From NCBI RefSeq assembly GCF_046630445.1, contig NC_092333.1, forward strand, positions 715,844,001 through 715,908,000: a stretch of DNA of 64,000 nucleotides, given 5' to 3'. Source of the DNA: Rutidosis leptorrhynchoides. Taxonomy: Eukaryota; Streptophyta; Magnoliopsida; Asterales; Asteraceae. A program made the translations under genes and the position numbers. Every line of letters starts with the position of its first letter. The stretch's first letter is position 1. The notes under the pieces are model-generated. The model ran no database searches, was not told the DNA's origin, and saw only the letters and a program-made list of their open reading frames with translations. Positions 22,893-34,500 of the stretch are shown here, piece by piece.

Positions 22893-23110
22893 TGACCCTT
22901 TTTTTCCCGTCTTTGACCGTTTTTCCGTTTTTTCCCGTCTTTGACCTTTTTTCCGTCTTTGACCATTTTTTACCGTTTTTTAGCGTTGTTGACCGTTTTT
23001 TAAGCATTGACCGTCTTTTTTGCCGTTTTAAGGCCCGTTGCAACGATACTAAGGCAAATCCTTTGTGGCGTCCGTTGCGGCGCCCGTTTCAGCCGTTTTT
23101 TACAACACTG
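22747..23110. mobile_element. hAT-type MITE 2 with (TA)n core
   Basis: 364 bp flanked by the 8-bp duplication CTTGTTAT (22739-22746 and 23111-23118). Imperfect terminal inverted repeats: CAAGGTTGAAAAAGACG left and, read inward from the right, CAGTGTTGTAAAAAACG. It contains (TA)n at about 22850-22888 and a degenerate 12-18-bp TTTGACCGTTTTT array (about 22905-23020). The ORFs at 22841-23134 and 22846-23043 are readings of these repeats. Confidence 0.8.
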
Positions 23111-23860
23111 CTTGTTATATTGTTTATGCATTAATATGATACTGCATTTCTATCTACGCCCACTTATTTATAGTTGATTAGTGGCGTTTCGACATTTCGT
23201 AAGACGTGAACTAGGACAAGCCTAAGGTCGTATATCGTGTTCACACTTGATTTGTGATAAATGAAGTGTTTATAAGCATGTTCATTTTCTCCATAAAATC
23301 GGCTACATTGGTGAAGTATTGGTGTTTGTTTAATGTTGAAGAGATTGTCTTGGTTAACAGATAACTCGCATAGGGTTAGCGGTATGTAAATAACTATTTA
23401 CCACGATGTTTCCCTTGTAAGTTTACTTTGTTCTACGCTATTCTCATCTTGGTTGTATTGCTTCTGTTAAAATATGCTTTGCTTGGGAGATCTCTCCCTT
23501 ATTTAATGTTGAATTCAGAAGTTCATTTGCTATGAAATTTAGTGGAGCAAAGTATATATCGATCTATGGATTTGGTTGATTATTCATATACTAAATTTGT
23601 GAGTAGCTATATTTTTATCGTTCAGATTACAAGTAAAATTAGTTTGTCTTGTAGTAAACAAGGAGATAACTTATTCTTTACCGGTTTGACTTTGAATTGC
23701 TCTTCTTTTATCTGAATCCAGTTTGACTTTTTTAGATAAGTTATAAACCCGCAGCCATTTAGTAGTATGTGGTTGGAATGCTTGATAACTCTTTTTTGTT
23801 TCGAATTTTAGCTTGATTTACTACTAGTTTTCTGTCATAACTCATCGGGTGTATTTTCAG

Positions 23861-24154
23861 AATAGCGTTGGAAGGAGATCTCTTAAGAAAGTCCAACAAG
23901 ATTGGAGATTGCTTAAAAGTAACTTGTTAGGTATCCTATGACTTTATTCTTTGATTTCCATTTTTTATATCTGTGAATTTTGGCCTGTAAGCGTTTTGAG
24001 CTTGTACGCAGATGAAATTTATTTTAGAGTTAATGAAACCCGAATAAATTTATTAAGAGCTGTGATAGTTGGAGCGCATGGAACGCTTTATCATGATGGC
24101 CTTTTCTTCTTTTACTTTCATCTTCCTCGTCAATACCCCGATATTCCACTATTA
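23861..24154 (+). pseudogene. partial ubiquitin-conjugating enzyme (E2) domain, two exons
   Basis: Exon 1 (23861-23930) follows GTATTTTCAG and ends at GTATCC; exon 2 (24012 to about 24154) follows GTACGCAG and ends at GTAAGC. Joining them keeps the frame and gives KKVQQDWRLL, then LLRAVIVGAHGTLYHDGLFF and LPRQYPDIPL. This matches the N-terminal half of the UBC fold in the large plant E2s of the UBC23/24/25 (PHO2-like) type, which read AxGTPYxDGLFFF and PPxYP. The catalytic Cys half is absent. Intron position and frame are kept, so it derives from genomic DNA, not a retrocopy. Confidence 0.6.
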
Positions 24155-24459
24155 AGTAAGCTGACCGCTGCCTTTTTCAGTTATTATTTTCTAGTTTGCA
24201 AACTAACCAATTTCTATTTGAAGTGCGAAAAATATTTATAGCGGGCTATAATAAGTGATTATGGACATTTGTGGGGATGTGATTCCGGACATATTTTCTC
24301 ATTAAAAAATTGCTTCATTCACATTTTCAAAAATCTCTAGAATCACTAATTCTAGCAAAGCTATAACTATTTTTCGCATTTTCAAATAAAAAATTGGTTT
24401 GTTTGCAAGCTAAAAAATAATACGGAGTAAGTGAATGAGGGAGTGATCAGGTCACTTAC

Positions 24460-24760
24460 TAGTGGAACCTCAACGTCTTTATGAGGAAGATCGAAGTCAA
24501 AGAAGAAAAGACCATTTGGATAAGGCGTTTAATACGCTCCAACTATCACAACCCTAAGTAAATCCATTCGTTTTTCATAAACTCTAATATAAATTCTATT
24601 CATGTACAAACACAAAATGTTTACTAGCTGAAATTCACATATGAAGACAATGGAAATTAAAGAATAAACTCATAGCATACCTGGAAAGTTACTTTTAAAT
24701 GAGTTTCAAACTTGTTGGACTTTCTTAAGCCATTTCTTTCCAACGCTATCCTAAAAATAC
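24460..24760 (-). pseudogene. inverted copy of the E2-like fragment, decayed
   Basis: Minus strand repeats exon 2 (VIVGAY, stop, then GLFFFDF) at about 24550-24460 and exon 1 remnants (SVGKKWLKKVQQV) at about 24755-24710. It has an in-frame stop, and its FFFD spelling is closer to the family consensus than the plus copy. Confidence 0.5.
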
Positions 24761-25080
24761 ACCCGATGATTTATGACAGAAAATTAGTAAACTAGTAGTA
24801 AACAAGCTAAAATTTGAAACAAAAAAGAGTTATCAAGCATTCCATCACATACTACTGAATGACTATATCGGGTTTATAACTTATATTTAAAAGTCAAACT
24901 GGTAAATCTTCAGATAAAAATGGAGCAGTTCAAAGTCAAATGGGTAGGATTTCTTGTAGTAAACAAGGAGACAATCTTTACCAGTAAAATTAGTTATCGT
25001 TCTGAAAAGTTTTCCAGTCATTTTTTTGAGTTAAGTTAGTTGTCTTGTAGTAAACAAGGAGATAACTTATTCTTACTTTC

Positions 25081-27290
25081 TACTGTTGCGGAAGATCATC
25101 AGACAAAAAGGTCCGAACCACACATCCCTAACACTGTACTTCTATAGGTTATAAATTTATGTTTCAGTCTTGCCTTCACTTGAACAGATCGACCACTACA
25201 TTGTGACAAAAGAATCTATCGAGAGGGAAGCATATGCCAAACTGGATCAACTGATCAGGTGGCAGGACAACATGTATTATTTTGATTTTTATTATCTTAC
25301 AATTTGTGGGTTGTTTTGAGTTTTTTTGGTACTCCGTAAATAATTTTACTTAAATGTGATGTTTGTAGGATATGTAAAGGCATTGTTCGTGTTTCTGAAT
25401 CTAAGTTTCCTTTACCATATATAATTTCTGAATCTAAGTTATACAAGTTTGGGTGTCATTTCTTTTTGTCCATTAAAAAAACTAACATAATGAACGACGC
25501 TCATATGAGTTTGAAAAATTATTCTACTTTGCTACAAGCAAAAGGTGTTCCTATTGTAGGGTTGACTTTTTTATGCAAAGTCCAATAAGATAGCGTTTAT
25601 ATTATTTATATATCTCTTGTTTTCAGGTGATGGATACACGTTTTATGCAAATTCATGGTGGCAGCCTTAACGTACTGAAAGTACATTTATTGGCTCGTTA
25701 TAGTATATATGAACTTGTATGTTAAAGAATAGGATAATAGATTAATAGTGATTGTCCCTCTAACTTTAAGTTTGTGATTTAAGTTACTGATTTCATATTC
25801 TGGTGTATCGAATTTACCAGGTGGAAACAAAGCTAAAGATTAAGCCATTAAGGTACTTCTGTACTAACAGAAAGGTATGAATATATGAAAGATACAAACA
25901 GTTAGGTTTGAATGTATTTAGGAATGCAAAGCAGATTATTGAGGTTTTCTACCGCATTTTAACAGTTATATAATTTTTTGTTTCCAAAAAAAGCTGTATT
26001 TATTTTTAGGAAAGGAATTCAAGTTTATATACTTCAGATGTATATTATTTTGGTCACATGATTTTTACAGGACTGTTGAAGAAGTATTTGTGTTGTGTTT
26101 GATGTTAAAGAGATTATCAAAGTTAACAGATAGGACACATAGGGCTAGTGGTATGGAAGTAACCTATCAACCACTATGTTGCACGTGTAAGTTTAGTATG
26201 TTTAGTTTTAAAATTGTCTTAGTTATTGGTTTATATTTATCAATTATGTTATAGTAACATGTATTGGAGTATGTATACCACGCACATCCACATTGAAAAG
26301 AATGAAAAAAATATAAACGGGTAGGCGCCATGCCATATGTGCCTAGCTCAAAGTTTTCATAATGTGCAGGTATATTTTGCATCGTTGATGCTGAAATTTA
26401 AAGGTTGCCGCTTTAATTAGTCACCATTCTCATTTAAAGTTTTCATACTGTTAAAATATGCTTTGCTTGGGAGATCTCCTCTCCCTTTCTTCAAGTTGCA
26501 TTCAAAAGTTCATTTGCTCTGAAATTTAATGGAGCAGAGTATATATCCAAGGATCTAGCCATCTAGGGATTTGGTTGATGAGTCATTTACTAAATTTGTG
26601 AGTATCTATATTTTTTTATCAGAAGTAAAATTGTATCTTAATTTTTTACTAGACTCGCTAAAAGGTTCTGCTATCCGAGTTGACCCGATACATACCGCTT
26701 GAGGTGACTAATAATGTAGCTAATGGGGCGAATTGAGGAATGTGTCAAAGCTAATAGTTTTCAAAATAAAGCTTAACATTTTCCTTTTTGAGCCTTTTAA
26801 TCACACCTTAACATTTCCTTTTTTTTCTTTCCAAAACTATAGTTTGCCACTTCAAGAGCTTTCGTTACCTGTTTTGGAATTGACATAACTTTTTTTATGT
26901 AGTACCATTGTATTATTTAATCATGTAGTTATTCTTAGTGTGTTTTGGAATTGCCATTTCTCATATGTGAATCTTGACCATTGGGAAACACGGATGATTC
27001 ACTACTTTTGTTGTAGCGTAAAAAACTAAAGTTGAAATATGAGCATTTGGTAAGTTTGACAAATCCCTTCCCTTCATAATATTTCTATTATATTTACAAT
27101 TTATCTTTTTCACGATGTTTTATTTTTTTACAAATAGTAACACTACCAGTTGTTGCAAAACTTGTATGGTATTTTTGTAAAAAGAAATTTGACGTCGACA
27201 TAGCACCTAAGGTTGATGCATATAGTATCCTAAAGGAATGTTTTTTTATTCTCTTGACCATAGTGATTTGTCCTTTAAGGTATGCGTTAA
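25081..27290. other. diverged repeats of upstream exon/intron sequence
   Basis: Direct repeats of upstream segments: 25080-25380 resembles 22120-22390; 26070-26200 resembles 23290-23430; 26450-26610 resembles 23465-23610 (AAAATATGCTTTGCTTGGGA in both). No open gene. The ORF at 26167-26382 is unsupported. Confidence 0.45.
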
Positions 27291-27434
27291 TTGAATTGAC
27301 AACGATGATTTAGGATTTTGGATCACAAGGAGAACAATAAACTATATTCTCATTGAATTGAACCAACTAACCAAAAATGATTATAATTGAATAAATAGCT
27401 GAGCTGCTAACGACCTAATTCTAATTGCTACTAA

Positions 27435-27703
27435 CACTGGCGGATCCAGTGTATTAAGAGGGGGGCGCCCGCCCCCGGTGGATTTCAAAATTTTAGTGCA
27501 AATTTTTTCGATTTTTCGATTTTGCCCCCGGTGGAAAAAAAAAATTGCCCCAAACCCTTCATATTTTGGCCCAAAACCTTCATATTTTGCCCAAAAACTT
27601 TCAAATTTTGCTCAAAAAACTCTATATTTTGCACAAAAAAAAATTCCCTACGTTTTAAAAAAAAATTCGCCCCCGGTGAAAAATTTTACTGGATCCGCCA
27701 CTG
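27435..27703. mobile_element. hAT-type MITE 3
   Basis: 269 bp flanked by the 8-bp duplication GCTACTAA (27427-27434 and 27704-27711). Terminal inverted repeats CACTGGCGGATCCAG and CAGTGGCGGATCCAG. The interior shares a GCCCCCGGTGGA block and TTTTGCCC-type tandem repeats with MITE 1, though the ends differ. Confidence 0.85.
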
Positions 27704-27960
27704 GCTACTAACCGACTAACAGAATTATATCTACAAAATCACAAAAGCTACCATGTACTTCTATTATTTACAGAATGGTCCCTGCACTTATTCTTTGACT
27801 TCATTTGACTGTTTGGGCTTGTAATGACCTAATTCTAACTGCTACTAACAGACTAACAGAATTATATCTACAAAATTACAAAAGCTACCATGTACTTCTA
27901 TTATTTACAGAACGGTCCCTGCACTTATTCTTTGACTTCGTTTGACTGTTTGGGCATGTA
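27704..27960. repeat. tandem duplication of about 135 bp in the copia LTR
   Basis: Two near-identical units, both holding ACAGAATTATATCTACAAAA and TTATTCTTTGACTTC; the second is 27826-27960. The MITE lies in the first unit, at the GCTACTAA site that also occurs in the second. Confidence 0.8.
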
Positions 27961-27962
27961 CA

Positions 27963-28264
27963 CTCCCCCTCAAGTTTGGAGTTGGATAATTTGGAAAGTC
28001 CTAACTTGCCCAGAAGAGTATTATGTTGCTCAACATTGACAAATTTGGTGAAGACATCACAACATTGACAAATTTGGTGAAGACATCAGCTAATTGTTGC
28101 TTGGTGTTCACATATTTAGTTTGAAATGTGCATGTCTGCAATTGATCTCGAACATAATGACAATCAACTTCTATGTGTTTGGCCCGAGCATGAAACACAT
28201 GATTTGCTGCAATGTGAATGGCAGCTTGATTATCACTATGCAACTCAACAGGACCTAAGGGCAT
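27963..28264 (-). pseudogene. Ty1/copia RNase H C-terminal fragment
   Basis: Minus-strand ORF (28001-28264) with the copia RNase H signature: HSDNQAAIHIAANHVFHAR, HIEVDCHYVRDQLQ, QQLADVFTKF. This is the last part of the copia polyprotein, followed by a polypurine tract and the LTR. The C-terminus carries a duplicated block of about 45 bp (ACAACATTGACAAATTTGG at about 28026 and 28058). The upstream pol is missing. Confidence 0.8.
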
Positions 28265-28531
28265 GCTTGGTTGGGGGTAATGGTAACTAAGGAATGGGTA
28301 TGATTATGATTGCATTCGTTTGGTTGTCTATAATGGGATTACTCAATACCCTAAACTATATAATGGACCATTACCCACTAAAATGAGGGGAATACATTTC
28401 ATTACTCACAAATTTTACGGCTAATTTTGTTCCCACGTTTCCCCCTTTTTTTAGCCTTCTTTCCTTCTTTTTAGTCCCACTAACCCTCTTTAAACGTTTA
28501 TCTCTATCTTCTGTATTAACTTATTACGAAG
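28265..28531. other. non-coding, possible truncated DNA element
   Basis: Begins GGCATGCTTGGTTGGGGGTAA and is cut at 28532 by an LTR. The start resembles termini of small plant DNA elements, but no second end is visible. Confidence 0.3.
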
Positions 28532-28622
28532 TGTGACGACCCGGAAATTTCCGTCCAAATTTAAATTTAAAATTTATATGATTTTGACCGACGATTCACG
28601 AATAAATATTTGTAACTAGACA

Positions 28623-28727
<105 letters not shown>

Positions 28728-29144
28728 GTGATAAAAATATAATAATAACTTAGTCATAAAACGTTTAGATTTAAAATAATATTATTATATATATATTAGG
28801 ACGATGATTTTAAGAAGCAAATGACCAAAACACTCAAATGAATAAGTTACACTTTGAGTGGGATAATTTTTCATTGATTTGGGTCTTGTTATTGATAAAG
28901 GTACATTACACGAAACGTAAAGTACCAGTTTTCTAAGCGTATGAAAATGCGTTCGAAAAACCGGAACCGGTACTTAATTCGAGGGTCAACGTACAACACA
29001 TCGGTGTAAAAATTACAACTCAACTATGCATGAGAATATAATATAATATTTAATTAATTCTAAAGTTTAAATATATTATATATTAAATAATATTATTTCT
29101 TTTAATCAAATGTGAAATGGGTGTCGGCAGGCTATATTACAAGG

Positions 29145-29192
29145 CCATGCGATCGCATGGACACACAGACTAATTCCCATGCGATCGCATGG
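29145..29192. repeat. twin palindrome cassette, CCATGCGATCGCATGG, 32-bp pitch
   Basis: Two perfect 16-bp palindromes (29145-29160 and 29177-29192) separated by a 16-bp spacer. Preceded by AT-rich TATA-like sequence and GTGTCGGCAG. The Tekay element inserted 10 bp after the second palindrome. Confidence 0.9.
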
Positions 29193-29304
29193 AGGGGGTA
29201 GTGTAAGACCCAAATATTTGTTGTGTACATAAGTGTACATAAGATGCTTGAAGTGGGGGTTCGTTGTACTTTTTAAAATGAAAAAGAAGCTAATCTGGGG
29301 GAGT

Positions 29305-29338
29305 GGCGCGTCGCGCGGCCTTATGGCGCGCCGCGCTG
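29305..29338. repeat. twin GGCGCGCC cassette, 20-bp pitch (5' LTR, proximal)
   Basis: GGCGCGTCGCGCGGCC, then TTAT, then GGCGCGCCGCGCTG. Starts are 20 bp apart. Same place in the 3' LTR: 36130-36163 (second word GGCTCGCCGCGCCG). Confidence 0.8.
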
Positions 29339-30217
29339 TTTGTCTGTGACAGATTCCTTCTTTCTTTTAAATAGATATTTTAAGGGCAATTTGGTAAAAT
29401 TACTTGGAACCCGAATTTAAGGCCCTAGATCAGTAGTGGAGCCTCATTTACTCCATTTTCCACCTACCTTATCTTCATCCATTCAATTCTAGAGAGAGAG
29501 TGATAACCTAGTGTGAGAAAACTCATTTTGGAGAAGAAGAAGGAGGATTCTTGCCTAAGCTCAAGTTCTAAAGTTGTTCATTTACTTCCTAGCTACGTTT
29601 TGGTGGTAGTGGTATGCTCTAATCTTGATTTCTCGATTCAATTTTGTGTAAGGGTTAGAGTTAGGGTTTATGGTGAACTTAAAACCCACTTTGTTAGTAA
29701 ATTGGGTGTTTTGGGTGAATTTGGGTTATGTTGACTCAAAGGTGACTAACTAGGGTTTTTTAAGTATTAATTGTTGTTAATGAACCTTAAGTAGTTAGTG
29801 AATTGCTAGAACACCGATATATATGTAAATGGATGTTAAGTGGGTTAGTGGATGGCCCGAAATGGGTATGTTGACTTTAAATTGGTCAAATGGGTCAAAA
29901 TGGACCTAAATTAGTTAACGTTTGTGGTTAATGCATAAACATAGTGTTAAAAGGTGTTTTAAGACCTAACTTGGCTAACGCTAGGGTTTTGGCGAAAGAT
30001 GACCCAATTTTAGGGTTAAGTGTCCAAATGGGTCAAAATGACCTAGTAGTGGTGAGTGTTGTGAGTTTGACCTACTTGGATGGTTGATTGATTATATGTA
30101 CATTATAATAGGTGCGTTACCTTGAAGATTCAAGCTTGGTTTATTGATTCACCGAAGACGTAAGGTGAGTGGAATAAGTATACATGTGCGTATATGATGT
30201 GTTTACTTGTAGAAATG

Positions 30218-30440
30218 GATATGTGTTGTCCAAGTTAGTGATATATGCATTGTACACTAACGGTTTTAAGAACGGATATATGTTGTCCAATTTAGTGTTA
30301 TATGTGTTGTACACTAATGATTTACGAATGGATATGTGTTGTCCGATTTAGTGTTATATGTGTTGTACACTAACAATTTTATAAACGGATATGTGTTGTT
30401 CAAGGGTTAGTGATATATGTGTTGTGCACTAACGGTTGTT
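30218..30440 (+). repeat. four-unit tandem repeat in the Tekay LTR
   Basis: Units of about 55-60 bp built on GGATATGTGTTGTCCAA followed by TTAGTGATATATG and GTTGTACACTAA. Repeated in the 3' LTR at about 37043-37262. Confidence 0.8.
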
Positions 30441-31085
30441 ATGAACACCGATGGGAAATTTGAGTACCATTCCTATTACGATTGGTTAACCATGGTTGTA
30501 TGAATTATGTATTAGCATATTTAATTATGAACTATATGCTTTTGTTATTGCTAGCTCAAATGTGAATTGCGGTTATTGGTATATGCATAATGTTGTGCAT
30601 GGTTGTCAAATTGCTAGCTTGTGTACGGTATTGTGTAAGTGTTTGCAAGTAGATATATTATATATGTATATGTATAAGTATTGCATTCACTAAGCTTTGC
30701 TTATCCTCTCGTTGTTTACCTTTTTATAGGTTCGGTTGTGGACAAGGGTAAGGGCATTATTTTGGAGTAGAGTTCCCGCTTTGTTGATAGGGGATGCCTT
30801 TTTGGAAGTGTTGGCTATTTGGAGTTTGACCGAGACTTGGGTAGTTTAACCCCAAACACCATACTCGTTGAGTCGTTTGGCATTTAAACTTTTTGGTGGT
30901 CGAAACTCTCGTTATGTATTAAACTCGTAAAACGGCCGATGTGGGCCCCACTTTGTAAAACTTATTTTATGTTTGAATCGTGTTAGTTTTACATGTCTGA
31001 ATATGTGTTAAAATCGTTTTGTCTAATTATGTCGGGAAGTGGCCGATCTTTTTCGCAATAATGGAAAAATGGGACAGACTGTTTT

Positions 31086-31119
31086 GGCGCGCCGCGCGGC
31101 CATATCGCGCGCCGCTCTA
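31086..31119. repeat. twin GGCGCGCC cassette, 20-bp pitch (5' LTR, distal)
   Basis: GGCGCGCCGCGCGGCC, then ATAT, then CGCGCGCCGCTCTA; 20-bp pitch. Same place in the 3' LTR: 37912-37945. Confidence 0.8.
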
Positions 31120-31191
31120 TTAGCTGATCAGTGAAAAAAAAATTGTGACATTTTAAGCGGGTTTGTTCGTGGTTTGGTTTGGGTTGTTACA

Positions 31192-31206
31192 AGTGGTATC
31201 AGAGCA
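31192..31206 (+). other. primer-binding site, tRNA-Met type
   Basis: GTGGTATCAGAGC just inside the 5' LTR, complementary to the 3' end of initiator tRNA-Met as in most plant chromoviruses. Confidence 0.9.
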
Positions 31207-31576
31207 TGTTCTAAGGGATTTAGGCGACTTGAGATAGGTGCCTAGACTTAGACTTTATTGTGTGTACGCTTTATGCGAGACTTGTAGGGCTTTGGGTCTA
31301 ATCGGGAATTGTTAGTATTTTGGTTTATGTGAACTAACCTTGTGCTAATGGTTTTGTGTTGTGTTTAGCAATCATCAAGCGAGATGGACGTGGTACTAGC
31401 AAGTTAATGCGACGTGCTCGCGTAACAATGATTAGCTACCGTTGTTACGGGTGCAAATCGTGTCAAACAAGTAATGTACGACGATTGTTGAGCAAGATGG
31501 AGTAGTGTGGCGTATATGCATATACAATTGTGTTATGTCCTTTTGTTTCGTTGTTTAATCTAATTCATTTTATAGA

Positions 31577-34500
31577 ATGGAGATGAGAAACGGACACGAC
31601 ACCAATGATGGAAGTACGAGTGAGGACGTTGAGTTCACGGCCAAAGTTGAGGCCATCTTTAAACGTCAAAAGGCGGAGTTCCTCGAGGATGTTAAGAAAA
31701 TGTTTCTAGATACGATTGACGAGCAATTAGTCAATGTAGTCAAGGAGCAAGCGAAGGCCGTTCATCAAGAGGATAATGTGGGGAGACGGGACTTCTTCTA
31801 TAAGAATTTCAAGGACTCTCAACCTCCCACCTTCGATGGTGAACGGGACCCACTTAAGAGTGCCCGTTGGATCTCCGATATGGAGGGGGCTTTTCGTACG
31901 TGTGAATGCCCTCTTGATAAAAAGATGAGATATGGTTGTAGCATGTTAAGAGGTGATGCTAAATTGTGGTAGGACGCGAAGATCCGACTTTATGGCGAAG
32001 AACAATGCATGGAGTTCACATGGGATGAATTCAAGGTGGAGTTTTTCAATGAATACTGAACTTCGGTCGATCTTACAAGGCTTAAGGATGAACTACGTTC
32101 CTTGAGGCAAGGGTCGATGGATTTGAACACTCTCAAATCCGTGTTTTTGTCCAAGACCCAATTTTTCCCGGAGTATGTCGGGAATGATAAAATGTTGTAA
32201 GAAGATTTCTATCGAATCTTGAATGATAACTATCAAGAGAAAATTAGTGTGAACGTGGTGAAGAGCTTTGATGAATTGTTCAATATGGCGAAGGGTTTTG
32301 AAGCGCTTGTGTTGAGAAAGAGTAGTTTTACTTTTGGAAAGAGGAAGTTCGAGAATTCGAGTCAATCGAGCTTTTCCAACAAAAAGAACAAGAAGGGCTC
32401 CGAAAGTGTTAATAGCATGAAGAAAGGTGGCTCCGATGGTCATGTACCCACTTGCTATACTTGTGGGCAAAAAGGTCACATCTCTCGTGATTGCCCCAAC
32501 TCACCTTCCACACCCAAATTTACTTGTTTCAATTGTGGTAAAGAAGGGCACAAGAGGCCCGAGTGTCCCGAGATGCGCAATGATAATGTTAAGCGGTTAG
32601 AAAAGGCGGCGGGTACGGCTAGAGGTCGAAATTTTTTGATGACCAATGACGAAGCCAAGCAATCGAATGAAGTTGTTTCAGGTACTTTTATGGTTAACTC
32701 TAATCCGGCAAGGATCCTATTTGATAGCGGTGCAAATTTGTCGTTTGTATCTCCAAAATTTGTGCCTAGACTTAATAGACCGTTAGCTAAGTTAAGTCGT
32801 CTGGTAGAAGTCGAAATAGCGGATGGTAAGACGGTGCTAGTGGTTGATGTGTGTAAAAATTGTGATGTCGTTTTTGGTGCCAAAAACTTTAAGATTGATC
32901 TTATCCCGATGACTTTGGGCGATTTCGATATTGTTGTTGGTATGGATTGGCTCGATCATAATAGAGCCGATATTGCATGCCACGAAAAATTTATTCGTGT
33001 AAAGGCCCCAAGTGGGGGAGAGTTAATTATTCACGGCGATAAACGAAGAAGACTTGTGCCGATATGTTCTTTTGCACGGGCACGTCGTTTTCTTGTTAGT
33101 AGTGGCATGGCTTATCTTGCCCATGTTGTTGATACTCGTGATGAGCCACCACCCATTCGTGAAATTCCGGTGGTTAGTGAATTCGAAGACGTTTTTCCGG
33201 ACGAGTTACCGGGTGTTCCGGCGGAAAGGCAAGTTGAATTTCGCATTGAGTTGGTTCCGGGGGCTACCCCCATTGCTAAAACTCCTTATCGTTTAGCACC
33301 GACGGAAATGCAAGAGTTGTTAAATCAAACCCAAGAGTTACTTAAGAAGGGTTTTATTCGACCGAGTGCTTCGCCATGGGGCGCTCCGGTTTTATTCGTG
33401 AAAAAGAAGGATGGTAGTATGCGGATGTGCATCGATTACCGGGAGTTGAATAAAGTAACGATCAAGAATCGTTATCCTTTGCTTAGGATTGACGATTTGT
33501 TTGACCAACTCCAAGGTGAAACGTATTTCTCTAAAATCGACCTACGGTCCGGCTATCACCAAATGCGGGTCTGTGAGGAAGATATCGAGAAAACGGCTTT
33601 TCGAACGCGTTATGGGCATTTTGAGTTTGTAGTTATGCCTTTTGGTCTTACGAATGCACCGGCGGCGTTCATGGATCTTATGAACCGAGTGTGCCAACCT
33701 ATGTTGGACAAGTCGGTAATTATGTTCATTGACGACATACTTGTTTATTCAAAGAGTATGAACGAACATGAACGTCATTTGCGTGAAGTATTGAAGACGT
33801 TACGAAGGGAGAAGTTATATGCTAAGTTCTCCAAATGTGAATTTTGGCTAAGGGAGGTTCAATTCCTTGGCCACATTGTGAACAAGGACGGTATTCAAGT
33901 AGATCCGATGAAGATAGAGACGGTGAAGAGTTGGAGACAACCGAATACGCCTACGAAAATCCGAAGTTTTCTCTAATTGGCCGGTTATTATCGTCAGTTT
34001 ATCTAAGACTTTTCTAAGATCGCTTCTTCGTTGACGAAATTAACAAGGAAGAACGCGAGGTTTGTTTGGGAGAACGAGCAAAAAATTGCTTTTCAATTGT
34101 TAAAGGAGAAGTTGTGTCAAGCTCCGGTGTTAGTGTTGCCGGAAGGGGTGGAAAACATGACGGTTTATTGTGATGCGTCTTTAAATGGGCTCGGGTGTGT
34201 TCTAATGCAAAGAGGTAAAGTCATTGCTTACGCCTCTCGTCAATTAAAGGAACACGAAACGAGATATCCGACTCATGATCTTGAGTTGGCGGCGGTTGTA
34301 CATGCGTTGAAAATTTGGCGCCATTACTTGTATGGTGTCAAGTGTACGATTTATTCGGATCACAAAAGTTTGAAACATCTCTTTAATCAACGAGATTTGA
34401 ATTATCGTCAATGTAGGTGGATGGATGTGGTAAAAGACTATGATAGTGAAATACTTTACCATCCGGGCAAGGCGAATGTGGTCGCAGATGCGTTGAGTCG

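Larger units (their letters stand above)
23620..25080. repeat. inverted duplication carrying E2-like exons
   Basis: Left arm about 23620-24200, right arm about 24460-25080 in reverse. Markers: TTGTAGTAAACAAGGAGA (23652 left; 24954 and 25040 on the same strand in the right part), the intron before exon 1, and both exons. Arms have diverged, and the central part (24250-24440) has a weak repeat of its own. Confidence 0.65.
27290..27962 (-). mobile_element. Ty1/copia 3' LTR (approximate)
   Basis: Minus-strand LTR placed by the copia-type polypurine tract CTTGAGGGGGAGTG (27965-27978, minus) that precedes it. It contains a tandem duplication of about 135 bp and a hAT MITE. The far end near 27290 is a guess. 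Confidence 0.45.
29202..31191 (+). repeat. 5' LTR of the Tekay-type element
   Basis: 1990 bp. Holds two GGCGCGCC-type twin cassettes (29305-29338 and 31086-31119) near its ends and a four-unit tandem repeat of about 55-60 bp (about 30218-30440). The ORFs at 29513-29734 and 30496-30693 recur in the 3' LTR but have no recognisable domain. Confidence 0.9.

Noticed and set aside
29145-29192. Reading the 16-16-16 palindrome layout as a site-specific recombinase target like loxP
   Set aside because: Each half is itself a full palindrome, and no recombinase gene is present; kept only as a structural comparison.
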